A DNA stretch of 10,226 bases from Spirochaetia bacterium (GTDB lineage Bacteria > Spirochaetota > Spirochaetia > Treponematales > Treponemataceae): the NCBI GenBank assembly GCA_900770075.1, contig CAAGIZ010000181.1:1-10226 (forward strand). Reading direction: 5' to 3'. The notes beneath the pieces were generated by a model. It did no database searches. It was not told where the DNA came from and was given only the letters and a program-made list of their open reading frames with translations. A program made the translations under genes and the position numbers. Positions 6,738 through 10,226 of the stretch are shown here, in pieces. Within the stretch, counting starts at the first letter, position 1. The number at the start of each line of letters is the position of its first letter.

Positions 6738-7585
6738 GTTTTTTTGCTAATTTCCACACTCACACAACCTTTTGCGACGGAAAAAACACGCCGGAAGAAA
6801 ATGTCTCCGCAGCAATAGAAAAAGGCTTTAAGGTTCTCGGGTTTTCAAGTCATGCCACCTGGCCTTTTCCTTTTGGTGACAGCATAAAAAAGGAAGAATT
6901 TAAGGGCTATACCCAGGAAATAAACCTGCTTAAACAAAAATATGCGGACAGACTGAAAATTTTCTGCGGTTTTGAAGCAGACTACATTCCCCCTTTCTGC
7001 CACCCAGACTTTTCCGCCTATGAAGAATTTTCCCCGGACTTTTTAATCGGCTCGGTTCACTACCTGTTTAACGGCGAGGACTGTCCTCAGGACACCATGC
7101 CTGTAGACTGGAGCCCGGAAAAACTTTTTGAGGGCATAAAAAGGCACTACGGCGGGGATGCAAAAAAAATGATCTGCCATTATTTTGAAACTGAGCGGAA
7201 GATGCTGGAAGAGTGCAGTTTTTCCGTAATCGGACACCCGGATCTTGTCCGCAAATTCAACAAAACCGCTCCCTTTTTTGACGAAACTTCCGGGTGGTAC
7301 AAAAATGAATTAAAGGAAACTGCAAAAGCCATAAGCCGGGCCGGGGTAATCTGCGAGATAAATACAGGAGCCATGAGCCGGGGCTTTCTTGACCTTCCCT
7401 ACCCTTCAGAATATTTTCTGACCCTTCTCTTCGAGGAAAAAGTTCCGGTCATGATTAACGCCGATGCCCACGCTGCAGAAAATCTGGATTTTGGTTTTGA
7501 GCAGGCAGCAGCCCTTGCAAAAAAAATCGGGTACACAGAACTTGCATACCCGGAAAACAAAAACATAGTTACCTATAAATTTTAA
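6734..7585 (+). CDS. PHP-family phosphatase, histidinol-phosphatase (HisJ/HisK) type
   Basis: A 283-residue soluble enzyme of the PHP superfamily, a trinuclear metal phosphoesterase fold. Predicted metal ligands occur in family order: H8 and H10 (NFHTHT), D15, H40 (SSHA), E81 (GFEADY), H109 (GSVHY), H168 (IGHPDL), D244 and H246 (NADAH). By family it should convert L-histidinol phosphate to L-histidinol, the penultimate part of histidine biosynthesis. Its length is normal for the single-domain Bacillus-type enzyme. The ATG overlaps the kinase stop (ATGA), with AGGGGGA three bases upstream, so it is translationally coupled to the kinase. No other histidine biosynthesis gene is present in the window, so the true substrate may differ; members of this family are often annotated by homology only. 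Confidence 0.9.
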   Translation: MSFFANFHTHTTFCDGKNTPEENVSAAIEKGFKVLGFSSHATWPFPFGDSIKKEEFKGYTQEINLLKQKYADRLKIFCGFEADYIPPFCHPDFSAYEEFSPDFLIGSVHYLFNGEDCPQDTMPVDWSPEKLFEGIKRHYGGDAKKMICHYFETERKMLEECSFSVIGHPDLVRKFNKTAPFFDETSGWYKNELKETAKAISRAGVICEINTGAMSRGFLDLPYPSEYFLTLLFEEKVPVMINADAHAAENLDFGFEQAAALAKKIGYTELAYPENKNIVTYKF

Positions 7586-7610
7586 AAGCGGCCTCCCCTG
7601 ACACAGCCGC
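7584..7610 (-). terminator. Possible terminator of the dksA-like gene
   Basis: GCGGC (7606-7610 on the minus strand) pairs with GCCGC (7588-7592), with one further T-G pair, and is followed on the minus strand by TTTT (7587-7584) just at the end of the convergent phosphatase gene. On the + strand the same hairpin is followed by CAAAC, so it would act in one direction only. A second, closer candidate is AACCG/CGGTT at 7653-7669. Confidence 0.4.
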
Positions 7611-7658
7611 CAAACAAACCGTAAAACAAACCGTAAAACAAACCGTCAAACAAACCGC
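7611..7658. repeat. Four-copy 12-bp tandem repeat
   Basis: Units: CAAACAAACCGT (7611-7622), AAAACAAACCGT (7623-7634), AAAACAAACCGT (7635-7646), CAAACAAACCGC (7647-7658). Only the first and last bases of the unit vary. The array lies between the convergent phosphatase and dksA-like genes, and its last copy can pair with CGGTT at 7665-7669. Such arrays change copy number by slippage; no function can be read from it. Confidence 0.85.
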
Positions 7659-7686
7659 AAAAAACGGTTCTTGCAGTTCAAAAAAA

Positions 7687-8043
7687 TCAGCGGTTCTGAC
7701 GCTCAGAGCGGCTCTGACAGTCTATGCACATAAAGGCATAGGGAATGGCCTCCAGCCGTTCTTCCGGAATTTCTTCCTTGCAGACAAGGCAGCGTCCGTA
7801 AGTTCCCTGCTTTATGCGGTCAAGGGCACTGTTTATCATCTGCAGGCGTTTTGAATCCTGCGCTCCAAGGGATTCCAGCAGGCGGCCGTCCACCACATCA
7901 GAAGCAACGTCTATTTCATCACCAGCGCCACCGGCTTCCACAATTTTTTTATAATCTTCGTCCTGTGCAGCAAGAGATTCCAGAATCGTATTTTTCTGCT
8001 CTAACAGTTTTTCCTTCATTTTTTCGATAAATGCTTGTTCCAT
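7687..8043 (-). CDS. DksA/TraR-family zinc-finger transcription factor
   Basis: 118 residues from the ATG at 8043. Members bind in the RNA polymerase secondary channel and alter promoter opening, often together with ppGpp. A coiled-coil N-terminal part (about 3-75) carries DEIDVA (42-47), which fits the DxxDxA tip motif needed for activity in E. coli DksA. The C-terminal zinc finger is C85-x2-C88-x17-C106-x2-C109, within the family signature YGRCLVC...RLEAIPYAFMCIDCQ. The frame also has ATG codons at 8064 and 8058, but GGGAG (8056-8052 on the minus strand) lies eight bases before 8043 and overlaps the 8058 codon, so 8043 is preferred. It is shorter than E. coli DksA (151 residues), close to the short DksA-like forms. 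It diverges from infA. Confidence 0.93.
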   Translation of the reverse strand: MEQAFIEKMKEKLLEQKNTILESLAAQDEDYKKIVEAGGAGDEIDVASDVVDGRLLESLGAQDSKRLQMINSALDRIKQGTYGRCLVCKEEIPEERLEAIPYAFMCIDCQSRSERQNR

Positions 8044-8057
8044 AATAAGTACTCCCA

Positions 8058-8085
8058 TTGACAAGTTTTTTTATAAGTAGATAAT
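8058..8085 (+). promoter_or_regulatory. infA promoter
   Basis: A perfect TTGACA (8058-8063), 16 bp, then GATAAT (8080-8085), five of six. Transcription should begin near 8092, leaving a leader of about 43 bases. A perfect TATAAT at 8089-8094 has no -35 at the right distance. The -35 box lies within the predicted dksA leader, just upstream of its Shine-Dalgarno. Confidence 0.6.
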
Positions 8086-8086
8086 A

Positions 8087-8115
8087 AATATAATAAAGAA
8101 CTAACAAAAAAGCAA
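8087..8115 (-). promoter_or_regulatory. Possible dksA-like gene promoter
   Basis: On the minus strand TTGCTT (8115-8110), 17 bp, TATATT (8092-8087). The -10 is good (five of six), the -35 keeps only TTG. It would start transcripts near 8080, inside the infA promoter, so the two promoters abut and cannot easily be occupied together. Confidence 0.35.
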
Positions 8116-8134
8116 ACTTTTTTTTGGAGGAATC

Positions 8135-8356
8135 GTGGCTAAAGAAGAAGCTATAGAAGTTGAGGGAATCGTAAAAGAGGCATTACCAAACACGATGTTC
8201 CGTGTTGAATTGAAAAACGGAGGCCATGTTATAATGGCACATCTTTCCGGCAAAATGCGCAAGCACTACATCAAAATCGTTCCGGGCGACAGCGTAAAGG
8301 TTGCACTTTCTCCCTATGACTTGAACCGCGGACGCATAATCTTCCGCGAACGCTAA
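8135..8356 (+). CDS. infA: Translation initiation factor IF-1
   Basis: 73 residues, the standard IF-1 length. A single S1-type OB-fold protein that binds the 30S A site and works with IF-2 and IF-3 in initiation. Family landmarks: EVEGIVKEALPNTMFRVEL near the N-terminus, HLSGKMRKHYIKIVPGD in the middle and LSPYDLNRGRI at the end. The start is GTG, not ATG, with a strong GGAGG (8126-8130) four bases upstream. It is transcribed alone here, diverging from the dksA-like gene, not within a ribosomal-protein operon. Confidence 0.98.
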   Translation: MAKEEAIEVEGIVKEALPNTMFRVELKNGGHVIMAHLSGKMRKHYIKIVPGDSVKVALSPYDLNRGRIIFRER

Positions 8357-8388
8357 TCAGAAAGGGGCTGTTCCAAAAATATAGTTGG

Positions 8389-8431
8389 GCACCTGGTAAA
8401 AACTCGTCTTTGTCGATTTTTTACCAGGTGC
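8389..8431. repeat. Long inverted repeat (17-bp stem)
   Basis: Bases 8389-8402 pair perfectly with 8418-8431 (14 bp, beginning GCACCTGG and CCAGGTGC). After one C-T mismatch three more pairs (8404-8406 with 8414-8416) close a seven-base loop. A run of six T (8417-8422) lies inside the right arm, not after it. It could stop or protect the infA transcript, or belong to a mobile element. Confidence 0.75.
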
Positions 8432-8490
8432 TGGCGAGTTCTATGTCGCTACAATATCGCAACTTAGAACATCGCATTTTCAAAGTCCCG

Positions 8491-8525
8491 GTAAAAACAT
8501 AGTTTTTACAAAACAAAGTTTTTGG
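8491..8525. repeat. 8-bp hairpin and overlapping 16-bp direct repeat
   Basis: GTAAAAAC (8491-8498) and GTTTTTAC (8502-8509) form an 8-bp stem with an ATA loop. Overlapping it, AAAACATAGTTTTTAC (8494-8509) is followed directly by AAAACAAAGTTTTTGG (8510-8525), 13 of 16 identical. Confidence 0.6.
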
Positions 8526-8744
8526 GGTTCTAGTTCATAGTGTCTTTCAAAAGTTATGGTGCACCCTAGACTAGTTTCGGGGTTTCCTTGAACTTATTCC
8601 ACAGATGCCAAAATATGTTCAGCATGACAATGCTTATCAGACAGCCCAAAATCAGACCACAACTTTCCGACCGTTAATAACAGCCGGCACTTCCCGCCAC
8701 ACAAAATTTTAAATCTTTCTGTTTTTCCGCCTTCCACTCTGTTT

Positions 8745-9326
8745 CTATTTGGATTTTCTTGCAAAAATTCCCTTCAGGCTCCTTGCAATGCCAGACGCTC
8801 CCTTAACAATTCCTGCAAAACACAAGATCGGCCCAAAAGGAATGAGCCACCAGGAAAACTTAATGAAAGAAACGCTCACAAAAAGGATGAGGGCGTTCTT
8901 CAAAAGTTCTGCAAACCAGTCGCTTCTGGTGTATTTTTTTGACGGATCTTCATATCTGTAATAATAGGTGCGCTTTTGAGAATTCCGGGTGTCCTGACCT
9001 TCAAAGCCGCCCCGGCCGTACTGAGCCCACTGCCAGAAAGGATCATCCCCGGCGTTTCCGTAAGACTGACTGCTGCCATAAGAGCCATAACCGTTTCCAG
9101 CCTGCCCCCAGCCACCAAAAGCACCGGCACTGTCGTAACTGCGGCGTTTTGTTTCATCCCCGAGCACATCGTAGGCTGCAGTTATGTTTTTAAACTTTTC
9201 CTCAGCCTCTTTATCGCCGGGGTTTCTGTCCGGATGATATTTCATCGCAAGCTTTCTGTAAGCTGCCTTTATTTCGTCCTGAGAGGCATTTTTTGAAACG
9301 CCCAATACTGCGTATAAATCTTCCAA
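8745..9326 (-). CDS. J-domain protein (DnaJ-like), membrane-anchored
   Basis: 193 residues. The N-terminal J domain (about 2-68) starts LYAVLGVSKNASQDEIK and has the HPD motif at 31-33, which stimulates the ATPase of DnaK. A Gly/Ser/Tyr-rich stretch (about 68-110) resembles the G/F region of DnaJ. There is no Cys-rich zinc domain and no client-binding C-terminal domain, so this is not DnaJ itself. Instead a hydrophobic region (about 143-176, with a WWLIPFGP break) probably forms one or two membrane segments, followed by a basic tail ending ARKSK. It is best seen as a type III J protein that recruits DnaK to the membrane. The start codon is TTG at 9326-9324; AAGGA lies seven bases upstream, and no ATG or GTG is available in frame nearby. 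Four shadow frames cover it on the other strand. Confidence 0.92.
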   Translation of the reverse strand: MEDLYAVLGVSKNASQDEIKAAYRKLAMKYHPDRNPGDKEAEEKFKNITAAYDVLGDETKRRSYDSAGAFGGWGQAGNGYGSYGSSQSYGNAGDDPFWQWAQYGRGGFEGQDTRNSQKRTYYYRYEDPSKKYTRSDWFAELLKNALILFVSVSFIKFSWWLIPFGPILCFAGIVKGASGIARSLKGIFARKSK

Positions 9327-9427
9327 TATATTTTCCTTTTTAACTGCACAAAATCCCGATTTTTCAAACTGACTGCAACGCGATAACCGGCAGAAAGTCT
9401 TTAATCTTCCATAAACCTTTTACAAAT

Positions 9428-9456
9428 AAAATACTTAAAAACAAAGGTCGTTACAA
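9428..9456 (-). promoter_or_regulatory. Possible promoter of the J-domain gene
   Basis: On the minus strand TTGTAA (9456-9451), 17 bp, TATTTT (9433-9428), four of six in each hexamer. It lies in the 188-bp AT-rich spacer between the Smr and J-domain genes and would leave a leader of about 95 bases. Read-through from the Smr gene is the alternative, since the hairpin after that gene (AGCCTT/AAGGCT, 9489-9494 with 9510-9515) has its T-run nine bases away and is weak. Confidence 0.3.
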
Positions 9457-9514
9457 GAAAAAAAACACCCTTACAAAAATTTATTATCAGCCTTCCCCGC
9501 CCTTTCAGAAAGGC

Positions 9515-10081
9515 TCATTTAAGCAGAACCCAGGTGGCTCCGCTTCCTCCGTGATTTCTGTCGTTGTGTCCGCTTACCCCCAAATGCCTGTTCTGCTCTA
9601 TAAAAGTCCTGACCATCTGCCCCAAAACAGGATCGCTTCCGTGACTGTGAATGCCCTTTCCGTGGACGATTTCAATTTTTTTCAAACCACGCCTGAGGCA
9701 GTCATCGACAAAGGCTTCTAGTTTTGACCACGCCTCATCCCGGGTAAGTCCGTGCAGGTCGATTCTTGCTTCCGGGCGCATATTTTTCAGGTAAGTGCGG
9801 TCTTCCATTCTGGAGGCTTCTTCGCTTTCTTCATTCAGCCGGTCTTTATCAACCGTCCCATAACGCCTGAGCCACAGTTCCATTGGATTGACCGTCTTTT
9901 TTGCATCCTGCTGCATCTGCCCTTCAAGGGTGTTCCGTTTTTTCAGCGCTTCGGCAGCTTTTTCCTCCGCAGAAGGAGCGTTTGCCTTTTTATGGCTCAC
10001 CTGTGCAGCCGGAGCAGTTTTTGCCGTTTTTTCTTTTTTTTGAACTTCAGACCATTGGGTCAAAATATCACCAAAATCCAT
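9515..10081 (-). CDS. Smr-domain protein (MutS2 C-terminal-like)
   Basis: 188 residues from the ATG at 10081. The N-terminal half (1-100) is charged, Lys/Ala/Glu-rich and probably extended or coiled. The Smr domain is about 104-188: IDLHGLTRDEA (107-117), IVHGKGIHSHGSDPVL (138-153) and HGGSGATWVLLK at the C-terminus. Stand-alone Smr proteins are DNA- or RNA-nicking endonucleases or act at collided ribosomes; the D-L-H-G and HGKG motifs of active members are present, but the substrate cannot be read. The frame extends to a GTG at 10141; the ATG at 10081 is preferred because AAGGA lies eight bases upstream and because MDFGDIL is, as I recall, the usual beginning in treponemal homologues. Confidence 0.9.
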   Translation of the reverse strand: MDFGDILTQWSEVQKKEKTAKTAPAAQVSHKKANAPSAEEKAAEALKKRNTLEGQMQQDAKKTVNPMELWLRRYGTVDKDRLNEESEEASRMEDRTYLKNMRPEARIDLHGLTRDEAWSKLEAFVDDCLRRGLKKIEIVHGKGIHSHGSDPVLGQMVRTFIEQNRHLGVSGHNDRNHGGSGATWVLLK

Positions 10082-10184
10082 TTTTCCAGTCCTTTTTTTT
10101 ATTTTTTCCGGCGGCTTTTTTGGAAAGGCGGCATTCTTCACAAAGCTCAGAAATCCGCCTTCCCAAAAACCGGGCTTTCCGCAC

Positions 10185-10216
10185 TTCCGCGACTTACGCG
10201 CTCCATTCCTCCGCGG
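10185..10216 (-). repeat. GC-rich dispersed repeat, second location
   Basis: On the minus strand, GGAGCGCGTAAGTCGCGG (10204-10187) matches 16 of 18 bases with 3196-3213, and AATGGAGCGCGTAAG (10207-10193) matches 3232-3245 except for one missing base. The block is GC-rich like its partner and lies in the spacer upstream of the Smr gene; the window ends ten bases further on, so its full extent is unknown. Confidence 0.5.
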
Positions 10217-10226
10217 ACTGAAGCAA

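Larger units (their letters stand above)
8357..8744. other. Gene-free repeat-rich spacer after infA, possible mobile-element remnant
   Basis: No convincing gene. Contents: GGGGCTGTTCCAAAAA at 8364-8379, which looks like the terminal sequence of several IS families, without a clear inverted partner; the long hairpin at 8389-8431; GTTCTA...TAGAAC inverted arms about 8439-8470; a tight hairpin at 8491-8509; an imperfect 16-bp direct repeat at 8494-8525; a GGTGCACC palindrome at 8558-8565; and a short hydrophobic open frame on the minus strand, 8673-8566. The rest, about 8680-8744, shows nothing. The density of repeats suggests a decayed or miniature element, but this is inference. Confidence 0.5.

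Noticed and set aside
7611..7658. CRISPR-like array
   Set aside because: Units of 12 bp are directly adjacent with no unique spacers, so this is a simple tandem repeat.
8357..8744. tRNA or known riboswitch after infA
   Set aside because: No T-loop consensus (GGTTCRA), no cloverleaf arms and no adjacent gene it could control in the + direction.
8749..9296. Three overlapping + strand frames opposite the J-domain gene
   Set aside because: The minus strand encodes a canonical J domain with HPD; the + strand frames show no motif or Shine-Dalgarno.
9901..10221. 106-codon + strand frame at the right end
   Set aside because: Antisense to the N-terminal half of the Smr gene and low-complexity, Phe/Pro/Ser-rich; no support as a gene.

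Overview
The window looks like chromosomal DNA from a spirochaete, most likely a Treponema of the moderate-GC, gut or rumen type. Reasons: the chemoreceptor signalling tips have the AAHAGEAGKGFSVVADE form common in spirochaetes; an infA gene sits beside a DksA-type gene and a DnaJ-like gene, a neighbourhood I recall (unverified) from Treponema; and the Smr protein begins MDFGDIL. There are no phage genes, transposase genes, tRNAs, rRNAs or CRISPR arrays.

Left part (1-3141, + strand): the 3' end of one methyl-accepting chemotaxis protein (MCP), a strong terminator, then a complete 691-residue MCP with a dCache sensor domain. The two signalling domains are colinear without indels over 236 residues, so the genes are paralogues, probably from tandem duplication. 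The sensor of the second carries the spacing of the amino-acid-binding dCache motif. A GC-rich, hairpin-forming spacer follows (3142-3400).

Middle (3401-7585, + strand): a three-gene unit with overlapping reading frames. The first encodes an unusual receiver / STAS-like / receiver protein with no DNA-binding domain. The second is a soluble hybrid histidine kinase with essentially no sensor region (DHp-ATPase-REC-REC-HPt). The third is a PHP-family histidinol-phosphatase-type enzyme. The promoter in front of the first gene places the predicted transcript start on the ATG itself, so the message may be leaderless. This operon is the most unusual content of the window: a cytosolic phosphorelay whose input and output are both unclear.

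Right part (7586-10226): a four-copy 12-bp tandem repeat lies between the convergent phosphatase and dksA-like genes. dksA-like (-) and infA (+) diverge from a short AT-rich region in which their predicted promoters abut. A 388-bp gene-free spacer after infA holds a 17-bp-stem hairpin, other inverted and direct repeats, an IS-end-like sequence and a short hydrophobic open frame, possibly remains of a mobile element. Next come a membrane-anchored J-domain protein (-, TTG start) and an Smr-domain protein (-). A GC-rich motif upstream of the Smr gene recurs in the spacer after the second MCP, suggesting a dispersed intergenic repeat.
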